From positions 62,001 through 126,000 of the forward strand of contig CANKCB010000007.1 of assembly GCA_947480335.1 (NCBI GenBank): a stretch of DNA of 64,000 nucleotides, given 5' to 3'. The notes below the pieces were generated by a model. That model was not told the DNA's origin, ran no database searches, and worked only from the letters and a program-made list of their open reading frames with translations. This stretch comes from Gammaproteobacteria bacterium (lineage in GTDB: Bacteria > Pseudomonadota > Gammaproteobacteria > Eutrophobiales > Eutrophobiaceae). A program made the position numbers and the translations under genes. This document shows, piece by piece, positions 1-9,524 of this stretch (positions are counted from its first letter, which is position 1; each line of letters opens with the position of its first letter).

Positions 1-1
1 T

Positions 2-211
2 TACGTATATAATAATGAACAGGGTGAATTGGCACGAACGTCCTGTCAGAACTATCTGCAGAGATTACAGACTGCTGGATATGCCAGTATTACTACCGAA
101 ATTACGGATGCACCGGATTTTTATTTTGCTGAAACCTATCATCAGCAATATCTGGCGAAAAATCCCGGGGGCTATTGTGGACTGGGTGGAACAGGGGTTC
201 GCTGTAGTTAA
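2..211 (+). CDS. msrA: Peptide-methionine (S)-S-oxide reductase MsrA, 3' end only
   Basis: MsrA repairs oxidised methionine by reducing the S-epimer of methionine sulfoxide with thioredoxin. Only the C-terminal part is in the window: the reading frame is open from base 2, so the gene begins upstream. The visible residues carry the MsrA C-terminal signature ITTEI, then [26 protein letters not shown] and a final VRCS. The cysteines in YCG and VRC correspond to the recycling cysteines of the family. The active-site GCFWG motif lies outside the window. The gene is followed 51 bp later by the decarboxylase gene on the same strand. The family assignment is secure. Confidence 0.9.
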   Translation, partial: YVYNNEQGELARTSCQNYLQRLQTAGYASITTEITDAPDFYFAETYHQQYLAKNPGGYCGLGGTGVRCS

Positions 212-262
212 GTAGCAAGCACTTTTAACAACAACATGATTAACAGGTAACAAGATAAATTT

Positions 263-1219
263 ATGTACATGCAAAAAAGGGTACTGGTAACAGGTGGTGC
301 CGGATTTCTCGGCTCACACCTGTGTGAAAGATTGCTCCGGGAGGGCAACGAGGTTATTTGTGTGGATAATTATTTTACGGGCAGCAAACGCAATATTGCC
401 CATCTGCTCGACTTCAAGGAGTTTGAGCTAATACGCCATGACGTAACTTTCCCGCTATATATTGAAGTCGACGAGATTTATAATCTCGCCTGTCCCGCAT
501 CACCAATACATTATCAGCATGACCCGGTGCAAACTACCAAGACCAGTGTGCACGGTGCTATCAATATGCTTGGTCTTGCCAAACGTATCCGTGCAAAAAT
601 CTTTCAGGCCTCGACCAGTGAAGTTTATGGCGATCCGGATGTGCATCCGCAACCGGAATCATACTGGGGCAATGTGAACCCGCTCGGTATCCGTGCCTGT
701 TACGATGAGGGCAAGCGATGTGCGGAAACCCTGTTCTTTGATTACCACCGTCAGCATAAACTCAGGATCAAGGTGGCACGGATATTTAATACCTACGGCC
801 CACATATGCATCCGAACGATGGCCGCGTTGTTTCCAATTTTATTGTGCAGGCACTGAAAAACGAACCGATCACCATTTATGGTAAGGGCGATCAATCACG
901 GTCATTCTGTTATTACGAGGATCTGATAGAAGGGTTTGTCAGGCTAATGAAAACTGGTGATGAGATTACCGGTCCGATTAATCTTGGTAACCCGGTTGAA
1001 TTTACTATTAAACAATTGGCTGAGACGGTAGTACGCATGACAGGCTCCTCTTCGAGTCTGGTCTACAAACCCTTACCGGCAGATGATCCAAAACAGCGAC
1101 AGCCGGATATAACACTGGCCAGAAAGCATCTGGACTGGGAACCAGCAATTCAGCTGGAACAGGGGCTGGAGAAAACAATACGCTATTTTGATAAACTGCT
1201 GAGTGAATCGTCAGACTAG
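263..1219 (+). CDS. UDP-glucuronate decarboxylase (UDP-xylose synthase), extended SDR family
   Basis: This 318-residue protein is predicted to convert UDP-glucuronate to UDP-xylose with bound NAD+, supplying a sugar for surface polysaccharide. The N-terminal Rossmann motif TGGAGFLGS spans about residues 10-18. The catalytic set is visible: STSEVYGDP at about 117-125 and YDEGK with Tyr147 and Lys151. The segment [13 protein letters not shown] is typical of this subgroup, and the length is normal. Two in-frame ATG codons (263 and 269) are possible starts. The nearest relatives with similar motifs are dTDP-glucose 4,6-dehydratases and UDP-glucose epimerases, but CYDEGKR and the HPNDGRVV segment favour decarboxylase. 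No other sugar-nucleotide gene is adjacent. Confidence 0.88.
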   Translation: MYMQKRVLVTGGAGFLGSHLCERLLREGNEVICVDNYFTGSKRNIAHLLDFKEFELIRHDVTFPLYIEVDEIYNLACPASPIHYQHDPVQTTKTSVHGAINMLGLAKRIRAKIFQASTSEVYGDPDVHPQPESYWGNVNPLGIRACYDEGKRCAETLFFDYHRQHKLRIKVARIFNTYGPHMHPNDGRVVSNFIVQALKNEPITIYGKGDQSRSFCYYEDLIEGFVRLMKTGDEITGPINLGNPVEFTIKQLAETVVRMTGSSSSLVYKPLPADDPKQRQPDITLARKHLDWEPAIQLEQGLEKTIRYFDKLLSESSD

Positions 1220-1250
1220 ATTTCTGTTTGATGCAGATCTGGACTGTATC

Positions 1251-1769
1251 CTATAACAACGATCTACCTGTCCCAAATTTGGCTGACCATTCACTGGCAA
1301 CTCGCTGCGGATCAAGATTAACGAGCCCATCGCGGTATTTTTTCTCTTTCTGCTGCGCTTCAATATGACAAATCTGTTCGACGGTTTCGGCCCTTCTGGC
1401 ATCATCAACACTGTGCAAACATAGCCCGATATCAAAATGATCAGCGTATTTTTTCACCAGCACCACTGAACCTGTAAATTTTTCAAGTTCATTCCTGACC
1501 GGTATGGTTAATTCAATGCTTGTACCTGGCGGATAATAGACCGAAGAGCTGAACATGATACCGGCGCGAGTACTGTTGCGTTCCTTCTTACCAGCAAATC
1601 GGCTTATCCACTTCTTTCGTGCTAGTAAGGGTAATGCGCTTGGATGGCGGATAAATCCGGTTTGCTCATCCTGCAAGGCGATTGTTTCAGCCTGGTGGCT
1701 ATGCCTTTGCCTTAGTGAAGCCCTATTGTCCGCATTTTGCAGGAAACGGTTTACCCGGAATTTGTTCAC
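1251..1769 (-). CDS. PilZ-like domain protein
   Basis: A 172-residue soluble protein convergent with the decarboxylase gene. Residues about 60-137 resemble a PilZ domain: a short motif NSTRAG (65-70) followed by IMFSSS, then PPGTSIELTIPV, a GSVVLVKK strand, FDIGLCLHSVD and the segment ETVEQICHIE seen at the end of many PilZ-like domains. PilZ domains usually bind cyclic di-GMP through RxxxR and [DN]xSxxG. Here the second motif is degenerate, with Thr in place of Ser, and the upstream arginine cluster is poorly formed, so nucleotide binding is uncertain. It could also be a non-binding PilZ relative. There is no signal peptide or membrane segment. Confidence 0.6.
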   Translation of the reverse strand: MNKFRVNRFLQNADNRASLRQRHSHQAETIALQDEQTGFIRHPSALPLLARKKWISRFAGKKERNSTRAGIMFSSSVYYPPGTSIELTIPVRNELEKFTGSVVLVKKYADHFDIGLCLHSVDDARRAETVEQICHIEAQQKEKKYRDGLVNLDPQRVASEWSAKFGTGRSLL

Positions 1770-1974
1770 TGCCTGATACCTGTTTATGGATGCAGGAATA
1801 TATTTATCGTTTATTCAGATTAAAATCAAGTTAAACAATATTAAAAACATATAATTACATAATTATATTAATGTTTATTTTTAACTATTAAACTGGGTAT
1901 AAAAACAGCCAAGTCTTTGATAGTTAAATAATTAAGAAAGACGTCTGCTTATTATAAATTTGAGAATGGGCAAA

Positions 1975-2012
1975 AGCGCACCCATTCCAAATTCATCTGG
2001 AATAGGTGTGCT
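1975..2012 (-). terminator. Rho-independent terminator downstream of prc
   Basis: On the minus strand, just past the prc stop codon, a 14-bp stem with G-U pairs (AGCACACCTATTCC pairing with GGAATGGGTGCGCT) closes a 10-nt loop and is followed by TTTTG. The rest of the spacer towards the PilZ gene is strongly AT-rich and shows no other feature. Confidence 0.65.
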
Positions 2013-2026
2013 ACAGATATAAATGA

Positions 2027-4114
2027 TTAACGAACTGCTGTTATAGGTACAGGGAGACTCGGGGTCGGGCTAATCAGGTCACCAAGAATTCTGGCGCTTT
2101 CCTTCAGCAAGATATCGACTGGCTTGGTCTTTTCGTATTCCTCATCGCTGGCATCATCAGCAAGAGGTGGCAGGTTCTGGGCAACCCTGAATTCGTTTTG
2201 CAGACGTTTGGTTGCCTCGGTAAGTTGTTCACGCTCCAGTTTACGTTTGGATTCCAGTAGGCTGATGGTTTTCTTTTCACTAACCTGAAAATTGAGTTCC
2301 AACTCATCCATCAGTAACTTAAACAAGTGATCAGACTTAATGCGTTGTTCATGTTTAACACGAGCGGCGTCGTAACGGTCTGTCGGGGCATTCACGGCAA
2401 CAAAACTTGCCGGTTTGATTTCCGTCCAAGGCAGGGCATTTTTTAAGGCACGCTCGCCATGTTCAGCCGTATTCAGCTTTGCTGTAGGATAAATGATATC
2501 CGGTATGACACCCTTGTGCTGATTGCTGCCACCGCTGATTCGGAAAAACTGGGCAATGGTGGTTTTTAAACGTCCGTGGTCGGTAGCATTCCGAGTAAAT
2601 TTATTCAGGTCGACAATATTTTGTACCGTACCTTTACCGAAAGTGGGTTCACCTATAATGATTCCGCGTTTGTAGTCCTGTATGGCGCCTGCAAAAATTT
2701 CGGATGCAGATGCACTGTTACGGTCAACCAATACACCCATCGGTCCGCTATAGGCAATTGCCGGATCCGGATCGCGACTGATATCGATATTGCCGGAAGA
2801 ATCCCTGGTTTGTACGATCGGTCCGGATTCTATAAACAATCCTGTCAGTTCGAGCGCTTCAGAGAGAGAACCACCACCGTTTTCTCGCAAGTCTATGATA
2901 ATTCCTTCGATGTTATCCTTACGCAGTGTTTCCAGCAGTTTTCTTACGTCGCGTGTAGTGCTGCGGTAATCCGCTTCGCCTCGCGCCTGGGCAGCGAAGT
3001 CACTGTAAAAAGTGGGTAAAGTGATAACGCCAATTTTCTGCTTGTTTTCAAGTTCTATGACTTCGGATTTTGCAGCCTGTTCTTCCAGTTTGATCTCATC
3101 ACGGGTAAGGGTAACCAGCTGGCTGGGCCCATCCGTGCCGGATTCTTTTTGCATAACTTCCAGTCGAACCACCGTTCCTTTGGGGCCACGAATCAAATCG
3201 ACTATATCATCCAGACGCCATCCGATTACATCAACGATTTTTCCATCAGCATCCTGACCGACTCCGATAATCTTGTCGGACTCATGCAGCTTACCACTCA
3301 GATCAGCTGGACCTCCCGGCACGACACTTTGTACTTCGGTGTAATCGGTTTCACCACGCAGTACTGCACCAATTCCCTGCAGGGACAGGCTCATGCTGAT
3401 ATCAAAATTTTCAGAAGTGCGCGGAGAAAAATAGGAAGTATGTGGTTCGATCGACGTGGTGTAAGCGTTGGCGAATATCTGGTATATATCATTAGTATTA
3501 TACTGGAATGTACTTGTCTGCAAGCGCTGATAACGCTTGCTGAGCACGTCCTTAATCTCATCTGCCGTTTTTTTGGTCAGTTGCAGATTCAGGTAATCAT
3601 TTTTGACGCGCTTGCGCCAGACATCGTCAAGTTGTATCTGTTCTAACCAGGGGGCTTTGGAACGATCAAATTCAAAATCTTCATCCACGGTGAAATCAAA
3701 AGGCTTAACAAGCTCAGACTTGGCATAAGCAACACGTTCTTCAACACGGGTGCGGAACAGTCTGAAAATGACAAATACCGGATCGAGGTCAGGAGTTTTT
3801 AGCGCATCATCCATTGTCAGACGATATTGTTCAAATTGTTGCATGTCAGCACTGGTAAAGAAGCTGTGATTTGGATCCAGTGCTTCAATATAGTTATCCA
3901 GAATCTGTGATGAAAGGACATCATCCAGCGGTTTGTTCCGGTAGTGATAGTTCTCGAGAATGTAAACCATGATCTCGGAAGTTTCACCTTCATCCACGGT
4001 GGGAACCAGTTCAGAGACATCAACAAGCGGAGCTTCAGCACGAGCAGACAGTGTCAGTGCTAAGAATACAAGAACAGTTATAAAAGGCTTGTACATATAA
4101 TCCAGATTAACCAT
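2027..4114 (-). CDS. prc: Carboxy-terminal processing protease Prc/Tsp (S41A family)
   Basis: A 695-residue periplasmic protease that trims or degrades proteins from their C-termini, as Tsp does for SsrA-tagged and cell-wall-related proteins in E. coli. An N-terminal signal peptide ends near SARA (residue 26). The order is an N-terminal helical domain, a PDZ domain at about 236-330, the S41 protease core at about 360-560 and the long C-terminal helical domain of the Tsp type. The catalytic residues are visible: Ser469 in NSASASE, Asp480 in AIQD and Lys494 in TFGKGT, with the family spacing. An alternative start at 4096 (MYKPFITVLV) gives a more compact signal peptide. Neither start has a strong ribosome binding site. 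Confidence 0.93.
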   Translation of the reverse strand: MVNLDYMYKPFITVLVFLALTLSARAEAPLVDVSELVPTVDEGETSEIMVYILENYHYRNKPLDDVLSSQILDNYIEALDPNHSFFTSADMQQFEQYRLTMDDALKTPDLDPVFVIFRLFRTRVEERVAYAKSELVKPFDFTVDEDFEFDRSKAPWLEQIQLDDVWRKRVKNDYLNLQLTKKTADEIKDVLSKRYQRLQTSTFQYNTNDIYQIFANAYTTSIEPHTSYFSPRTSENFDISMSLSLQGIGAVLRGETDYTEVQSVVPGGPADLSGKLHESDKIIGVGQDADGKIVDVIGWRLDDIVDLIRGPKGTVVRLEVMQKESGTDGPSQLVTLTRDEIKLEEQAAKSEVIELENKQKIGVITLPTFYSDFAAQARGEADYRSTTRDVRKLLETLRKDNIEGIIIDLRENGGGSLSEALELTGLFIESGPIVQTRDSSGNIDISRDPDPAIAYSGPMGVLVDRNSASASEIFAGAIQDYKRGIIIGEPTFGKGTVQNIVDLNKFTRNATDHGRLKTTIAQFFRISGGSNQHKGVIPDIIYPTAKLNTAEHGERALKNALPWTEIKPASFVAVNAPTDRYDAARVKHEQRIKSDHLFKLLMDELELNFQVSEKKTISLLESKRKLEREQLTEATKRLQNEFRVAQNLPPLADDASDEEYEKTKPVDILLKESARILGDLISPTPSLPVPITAVR

Positions 4115-4288
4115 CTAAAAGTTGAGGAAACACCGCGTAATATACTTGGATATTATCATGGCATGGCAGGCCAGAAGTATACCGTTATATTTAATGTAGA
4201 GCGAAAATTATACAGTAAAAGCTCAGGAAAATCGTGTGTTAACCGGATATACAGAAAGGAGAATGAATTAGTAGATAGTGTAAGTTAT

Positions 4289-4320
4289 GAATCCGGATCA
4301 CTTAAGTGTGATCCGGATTC
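4289..4320 (-). terminator. Stem-loop downstream of the first FKBP gene
   Basis: A perfect 13-bp stem (GAATCCGGATCAC pairing with GTGATCCGGATTC) closes a 6-nt loop 31 bp past the stop codon of the FKBP gene at 4352. No T-run follows on the minus strand, so it may be a 3' stabilising hairpin and not a true intrinsic terminator. Confidence 0.5.
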
Positions 4321-4351
4321 AATGAACTAATTGATACTGCTACTTAATCTA

Positions 4352-5062
4352 TCAGGGGGTCGGGGTCATTGCCGGGGTTTGTGCCGGTGGGGCACCAATT
4401 GACACCAGTTCGATATCAAAAATCAGGGCTGAATTCGGACCGATTGGACCGGCTGAGCCTTCACCATAACCCAGTTTTGAGGGCAGGAAAATCTGCCATT
4501 TGGAACCGACTGTCATCAGTGGCAACGCTTCCTGCCAGCCAGGTATGACCTGATTCAGCATGATGGTGACTGGCTGTCCACGAGTGTAGGAGCTGTCAAA
4601 TTCAGTGCCATCAATCAATGTGCCACGATAATGAACCACAACTGCATCTGTTACCTTCGGTTGAGCACCGGTACCTTTGGTCAACACCTTGTACTGCAGG
4701 CCACTGGCCAGCTCGATGATGTCCTTGTTCTTCTTGTTTTCGACCAGGAAGGCTTCTCCGGCGACCTTGTTTTTCTCTCCTACAGTTGCGAGACGTTTTT
4801 GTTCCTGTTCCTGATAGGTTTTTACTGCCTGTTCCATTTCTGGAATTGTTAATTTTAGCGGGGCCTTGCTAATGGTATCGGTCATGCCCTGGATGAGAGC
4901 CTTACTGTCTACATCCAGTGACTGTGCTTTCAGGTTCTGGCCAATCTGTACGCCTACGGCATAGCTGAATTTCTGTTTGTCTGATGTCAGATCCTGTGCA
5001 GAAACAGCGATGGTCATTACTGGTAGCAACAAGGTAATCAGACAGATTTTTGATTTGAGCAT
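4352..5062 (-). CDS. FkpA/Mip-type FKBP peptidyl-prolyl isomerase, periplasmic
   Basis: A 236-residue secreted FKBP. A cleavable signal peptide (residues 1-22, ending AVSA) has no lipobox. It is followed by the Mip/FkpA N-terminal dimerisation region (FSYAVGVQIGQNLKAQ, then a helical KTYQEQEQKR segment) and an FKBP domain from about residue 115: ASGLQYKVLTKGTG, VVVHYRGTLIDGTEFDSSY, VIPGWQEALPLM and LGYGEGSAGPIGPNSALIFDIELVSI. Such proteins catalyse proline isomerisation and act as chaperones for exported proteins. It is a close tandem paralogue of the downstream-numbered FKBP gene at 5284-6081, and each copy has its own promoter. Confidence 0.9.
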   Translation of the reverse strand: MLKSKICLITLLLPVMTIAVSAQDLTSDKQKFSYAVGVQIGQNLKAQSLDVDSKALIQGMTDTISKAPLKLTIPEMEQAVKTYQEQEQKRLATVGEKNKVAGEAFLVENKKNKDIIELASGLQYKVLTKGTGAQPKVTDAVVVHYRGTLIDGTEFDSSYTRGQPVTIMLNQVIPGWQEALPLMTVGSKWQIFLPSKLGYGEGSAGPIGPNSALIFDIELVSIGAPPAQTPAMTPTP

Positions 5063-5097
5063 AAGTTGTCCCGGAATTGGTTGTTAAGAGAGCGGCT

Positions 5098-5126
5098 AGT
5101 GTAAAGGAGAACATCGGCCAGCTCAA
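5098..5126 (-). promoter_or_regulatory. Sigma-70-type promoter for the FKBP gene at 4352
   Basis: On the minus strand TTGAGC is separated by 17 bp from TACACT. The sequence TTCTCCTTTACACT covering the -10 is shared exactly with the promoter of the paralogous FKBP gene, so the promoter was duplicated with the gene. Confidence 0.6.
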
Positions 5127-5233
5127 AACTAATTATCAAAAAAATGAGGATAAATCTGGCCTAGATCAGCAGTTTGCATGGTTATTAAATGTAAACAGGC
5201 TTCAGGATTTTAATTGGCAGCCTGCCGAATAGA

Positions 5234-5263
5234 GGCCCGTTCAGACTTCATTCTGAACGGGCC
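5234..5263 (-). terminator. Stem-loop downstream of the lipoprotein FKBP gene
   Basis: A perfect 11-bp GC-rich stem (GGCCCGTTCAG pairing with CTGAACGGGCC) with an 8-nt loop lies about 20 bp past the stop codon. The following sequence is TCTATT, only weakly T-rich, so termination may be partial. Confidence 0.6.
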
Positions 5264-5283
5264 ATCAACCAGGTAGCTTATTC

Positions 5284-6081
5284 TCAGGGAGCAGGAGTTG
5301 TTGCAGCTGCGGGAGCCTGGGCTATCGATAACAGTTCTACATCAAATATCAGTGTTGAATTCGGTTCTATCGGGCCAGATGCATTTTCACCGTAGCCGAG
5401 CTTGGAGGGAATATATACCTGCCATTTTGACCCGACCGGCATCATGGGTAAAACTTCCTGCCAGGCAGGGATGACCTGACTCAGAGATATCGTAATGGGT
5501 TCGCCGCGACTGTAGGAGCTGTCAAATTCCTTACCGTCAATGAACGTGCCACGGTAATGTACGACGACCGAATCGGACACTTTAGGCTGAGCACCTGTTC
5601 CTTTGGTCAAAATCTTGTATTGCAGACCACTGGCTGTTTCCGTGACATCGGCATTTTTCTTGTTGGCCGCGAGGAAGGCCTCTCCAGCAGCCAGATTTTC
5701 GCCGGCCTTTAATGCCAATCGTTTTTGTTCCTGTGCTTCGTAGTTGGCAACGGCCTGCTCCATTTCGGGCTGGGACAGTTTCATAGTGCCATTACTGACC
5801 ATATCATTAATACCCTGAGTCAGCGCATTCTGATCGAGATCCAGGCTTTGATTGGCGATGTTCTGTCCCAATTGCACTCCGAGCGCATAGCTGTATTTTT
5901 GTTGGTCAGTTGAAAGCGATGTATCGCTCGCAGCTGGCGGTTCATTGACTTTAGGTGCTTCGTTTATCGCAGCCGTGCTGGATTCAGGTGTTGATGTTGT
6001 GTCGGACGGTTGCTTTCCACATCCAGCAAACATCATAACGGGTAGCAACAGAGTGAGCAGACGCAGTAGGGCTTTAGGCAT
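5284..6081 (-). CDS. FkpA/Mip-type FKBP peptidyl-prolyl isomerase, lipoprotein
   Basis: A 265-residue FKBP with a lipoprotein signal: the hydrophobic leader ends in FAGC, so Cys21 should be lipidated. A low-complexity Ser/Thr/Pro/Glu linker (about 22-55) is followed by the Mip/FkpA dimerisation region (YSYALGVQLGQN) and the FKBP domain from about residue 146 (ASGLQYKILTKGTG, VVVHYRGTFIDGKEFDSSYSRG, LGYGENASGPIEPNSTLIFDVELLSI). It is a tandem paralogue of the gene at 4352-5062. One copy is predicted to be membrane-anchored and the other soluble, which suggests divided roles in folding at the envelope. Its promoter lies at 6117-6145. Confidence 0.9.
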   Translation of the reverse strand: MPKALLRLLTLLLPVMMFAGCGKQPSDTTSTPESSTAAINEAPKVNEPPAASDTSLSTDQQKYSYALGVQLGQNIANQSLDLDQNALTQGINDMVSNGTMKLSQPEMEQAVANYEAQEQKRLALKAGENLAAGEAFLAANKKNADVTETASGLQYKILTKGTGAQPKVSDSVVVHYRGTFIDGKEFDSSYSRGEPITISLSQVIPAWQEVLPMMPVGSKWQVYIPSKLGYGENASGPIEPNSTLIFDVELLSIAQAPAAATTPAP

Positions 6082-6116
6082 GGGAATGTTCCGGGTTCAG
6101 GTTAAGGTAAGTGGTC

Positions 6117-6145
6117 AGTGTAAAGGAGAAAATTGTGTATCACAA
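6117..6145 (-). promoter_or_regulatory. Sigma-70-type promoter for the lipoprotein FKBP gene
   Basis: On the minus strand TTGTGA and TACACT are separated by 17 bp. The -10 region TTCTCCTTTACACT matches the promoter of the adjacent FKBP paralogue. Confidence 0.6.
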
Positions 6146-6192
6146 AACTAAATTAAAAATTGCTGTTAATCGAATAGTGGGTAGTGGGTCAA

Positions 6193-6284
6193 CAACAGCT
6201 TGTGACCCAGGCTGCCTACAGGCAGCCATTAGATAGTATGCAGGATTAAAGAAGACAGAAAATAGTCGGGGTGACAGGATTTGA
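6193..6284 (-). repeat. Degenerate direct copy of the tRNA-Pro 3' end and its downstream flank
   Basis: This stretch is nearly identical to 6353-6446 and contains the last bases of tRNA-Pro (T-arm 3' half and acceptor strand; CCA changed to CTA) plus about 70 bp of downstream sequence with the hairpin GGCTGCC-TGTA-GGCAGCC. The rest of the tRNA is missing, so it cannot be functional. Between the two copies lie two more short hairpins (6286-6306 and 6334-6353). Together with the promoter at 6117-6145 these occupy the gene-free stretch 6082-6423. Confidence 0.75.
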
Positions 6285-6352
6285 CAGATTCGTCTAGAAC
6301 GAATCTGGTCGGACGCCAGTCCGCCCGCAGGGTGCAGACCAGGGATGGTCTG

Positions 6353-6446
6353 CAACAGCTTGCGACCCAGGCTGCCGACAGGCAGCCATTACAAGGCATG
6401 CAGGATTATTGAAGACAGTAAAATGGTCGGGGTGACAGGATTTGAA
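6353..6446 (-). repeat. Second copy of the tRNA-Pro 3' flank, overlapping the intact tRNA gene
   Basis: The copy attached to the intact tRNA-Pro. It begins CAACAGCTTGCGACCCAGG and runs into the T-arm of the tRNA. Compared with the first copy it has a few substitutions and one or two small indels. The hairpin GGCTGCC-TGTC-GGCAGCC may help end the ispB/tRNA-Pro transcript, although no T-run follows. Confidence 0.75.
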
Positions 6447-6500
6447 CTTGCGACCCCCACGTCCCGAACGTGGTGCTCTACCAGGCTGAGCTACACCCCG
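6424..6500 (-). tRNA. tRNA-Pro (CGG)
   Basis: A 77-nt cloverleaf read on the minus strand: acceptor CGGGGTG pairing with CACCCCG, D-arm AGCTCAGCCTGG, anticodon loop TTCGGGA with anticodon CGG, T-arm GTTCAAATC and an encoded CCA. It lies 19 bp after the ispB stop codon on the same strand and is probably on the same transcript. Confidence 0.95.
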
Positions 6501-6519
6501 ACTTGAACTGCAGTATACC

Positions 6520-7527
6520 CTAATGTGTCCTTTCGATCGAAAACTGAGCAAGTGTATGCAGGGCCTCCAGATATTCTGAAGCGGGTAAGCCTGATAATGC
6601 CCGTGTCGCTTTTTCGGCCTCTTCCCTGGCGCGGGCGGTAGTGTACGTAATGGCGCCGGTAGATTCAATCGCTGCGAGAATATCATCCAGTTTATCTATG
6701 CCACCATGCTCAATCGCGTTACGAATTAACGAGGCCTGGGAACCAGTGCCATGGGCCATAGCGTAGATTAATGGAATGGTAGGTTTGCCTTCGGCCAAAT
6801 CATCACCGATATTCTTGCCCATCTCTTCTGCGGAACCGCTGTAGTCCAGTGCATCATCAATCAACTGGAAGGCAATTCCCAGATGTCGCCCATACGTGGC
6901 CATGGCCTGTTCTTCTGCAACAGAACGGTTACATAATACCGCGCCAATTTGTGCGCCAGCTTCGAACAGTTTGGCGGTTTTGTTATGAATGACTTTCAGA
7001 TAATTTGCTTCGGTCGTGTCCGGGTCATGACAATTGATTAATTGTTGCACTTCCCCTTCGGCAATAATATTTGTGGCAGCTGACATGATTTCCATTATCC
7101 GCATGGAATTGACATCGACCAGCATCTGGAAGGCACGTGAATAAAGAAAATCTCCGACCAGTACGCTGGCTTCATTGCCCCAGCGCTGGTTGGCTGTTTT
7201 TTGGCCACGTCTGAGCAAGGAAGCATCAACCACATCATCATGCAAAAGTGTTGCGGTATGTATAAATTCGATTATGGCCGCCAGATTGATGTGGTCTGCA
7301 CCGCTGTAGGCGAATACCCCGGAGCTCAGTAATACCAATGCCGGGCGTAACCGTTTGCCGCCACTGTTGACGATATAAAACCCGAGCTGGTTGATCAGTT
7401 CAACCTCGGAATGCAGTCTCTGTTGTACGGTGGAATTGACCCGTTCCATGTCATTGGCTATCAGTTTACGCACTGAATCCAGGCTGTGGGTTGGGGGGTG
7501 AGTCTTGTTAGTTTCGGGATACGTCAT
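6520..7527 (-). CDS. ispB: Octaprenyl diphosphate synthase (trans-polyprenyl synthase)
   Basis: A 335-residue all-helical prenyltransferase that condenses farnesyl diphosphate with isopentenyl diphosphate to make the ubiquinone side chain. Both aspartate-rich motifs are present: DDVVD at 97-101 after LLH, and DDALD at 214-218 after QLI. GGKRLRPAL near residue 56 is also typical. The length is near the family norm. It is divergent from rplU, the usual gammaproteobacterial arrangement ispB-rplU-rpmA-obgE. The exact chain length of the product cannot be read from the sequence. Confidence 0.93.
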   Translation of the reverse strand: MTYPETNKTHPPTHSLDSVRKLIANDMERVNSTVQQRLHSEVELINQLGFYIVNSGGKRLRPALVLLSSGVFAYSGADHINLAAIIEFIHTATLLHDDVVDASLLRRGQKTANQRWGNEASVLVGDFLYSRAFQMLVDVNSMRIMEIMSAATNIIAEGEVQQLINCHDPDTTEANYLKVIHNKTAKLFEAGAQIGAVLCNRSVAEEQAMATYGRHLGIAFQLIDDALDYSGSAEEMGKNIGDDLAEGKPTIPLIYAMAHGTGSQASLIRNAIEHGGIDKLDDILAAIESTGAITYTTARAREEAEKATRALSGLPASEYLEALHTLAQFSIERTH

Positions 7528-7612
7528 GTCCGGTCCGATGTTGAATTATGCGGCATTTTGCCAATCCTGCCCGTTTTTGCCAAATAAAGTGTAAAAATGA
7601 TGCAATTCCCGC

Positions 7613-7641
7613 TTGTGTCAACAGGCTCAATTCCTTAGAAT
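7613..7641 (+). promoter_or_regulatory. Promoter for rplU-rpmA
   Basis: TTGTGT and TAGAAT are separated by 17 bp, placing a start about 45 bp before the rplU ATG. This is in the short divergent spacer between ispB and rplU. Confidence 0.5.
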
Positions 7642-7691
7642 TTGCACCCTTTGTACAGACGCTCGAACACGAGACTCAATGGAGATGCATG

Positions 7692-8003
7692 ATGTACGCA
7701 GTGATCAAAACCGGCGGCAAACAATACAGGGTAAAGCAGGGCGATACCATAAAAGTTGAAAAACTGGAGGCCGACCAGGGTGCAGCTATCAAATTCAGCG
7801 ATGTATTGCTGGTTTCTAATGGTGACACTATCAAAGTGGGCAACCCGCTGGTAGCAGGCGCTTCTGTTACTGCAACCGTCAAATCGCATGGACGTGGCCC
7901 CAAGATTCGAATTATTAAGATGAAACGCCGCAAGCATTATCGCAAGCGGATGGGACACAGACAGGGTTATACCGAGCTGTCGATAACCAATATCCAGGCA
8001 TAG
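7692..8003 (+). CDS. rplU: 50S ribosomal protein L21
   Basis: L21 binds 23S rRNA in the large subunit. The protein is 103 residues, the same length as E. coli L21, and starts [18 protein letters not shown]. It ends with [28 protein letters not shown]. The frame is open much further upstream, but the ATG at 7692 is chosen because it matches the family N-terminus and has GGAGA 6 bp before it. An ATG one codon earlier (7689) is less likely. It is followed 21 bp later by rpmA. Confidence 0.95.
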   Translation: MYAVIKTGGKQYRVKQGDTIKVEKLEADQGAAIKFSDVLLVSNGDTIKVGNPLVAGASVTATVKSHGRGPKIRIIKMKRRKHYRKRMGHRQGYTELSITNIQA

Positions 8004-8024
8004 TAAGTTAGAGGGTAGATAGAC

Positions 8025-8282
8025 ATGGCACATAAGAAAGCGGGTGGTAGTACACGTAACGGTCGCGATTCCGAGTCAAAACGACTTGGCGTGAAGAAAT
8101 TTGGCGGTGAATCAGTACGGGCCGGAAATATTCTGGTACGTCAAAGAGGAACCAAGATGCATCCGGGGCTGAACGTAGGTTGCGGTACCGACCATACCTT
8201 GTTTGCGAAAATGGATGGTCAGGTTATTTTTGAAAAGAAAGGTCCAAAGCAGAGGACATTTGTCAGCGTGGTGGTGAATTAA
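8025..8282 (+). CDS. rpmA: 50S ribosomal protein L27
   Basis: L27 is an 85-residue large-subunit protein whose flexible N-terminus reaches the peptidyl-transferase centre. The sequence [20 protein letters not shown] is the standard N-terminus without the cleavable extension seen in Firmicutes. It is in an operon with rplU and is followed by a strong terminator at 8311-8342. Confidence 0.96.
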   Translation: MAHKKAGGSTRNGRDSESKRLGVKKFGGESVRAGNILVRQRGTKMHPGLNVGCGTDHTLFAKMDGQVIFEKKGPKQRTFVSVVVN

Positions 8283-8310
8283 CCGGATTTTCAGCCCGAG
8301 TTTAAACCGA

Positions 8311-8342
8311 AAACCCCGCCATCGAGCGGGGTTTTTTGTTTA
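8311..8342 (+). terminator. Rho-independent terminator after rplU-rpmA
   Basis: AACCCCGC pairs with GCGGGGTT around a 6-nt loop (CATCGA), followed by TTTTTGTTT. This is a classical strong terminator, so obgE is probably transcribed from its own promoter in 8343-8489. Confidence 0.9.
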
Positions 8343-8486
8343 TTCATGTTTGTGTGGAATCGGGATAAAACAGGCAAATATATTAAAATGTAGTAATAGT
8401 TTTACTGGCTGCTCACGCACATCCTGTGCAACAGATTCTCGCTCAGGCGGGAAAAACAGTTTTACATCCAGGCGACGAGTAACTAA

Positions 8487-9509
<1,023 letters not shown>

Positions 9510-9524
9510 TACAGGAGTCGGGTT

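Noticed and set aside
1770-1974. AT-rich stretch as a possible replication origin or acquired DNA
   Set aside because: No DnaA boxes or repeats are visible; it is an ordinary divergent/terminal spacer of about 200 bp.
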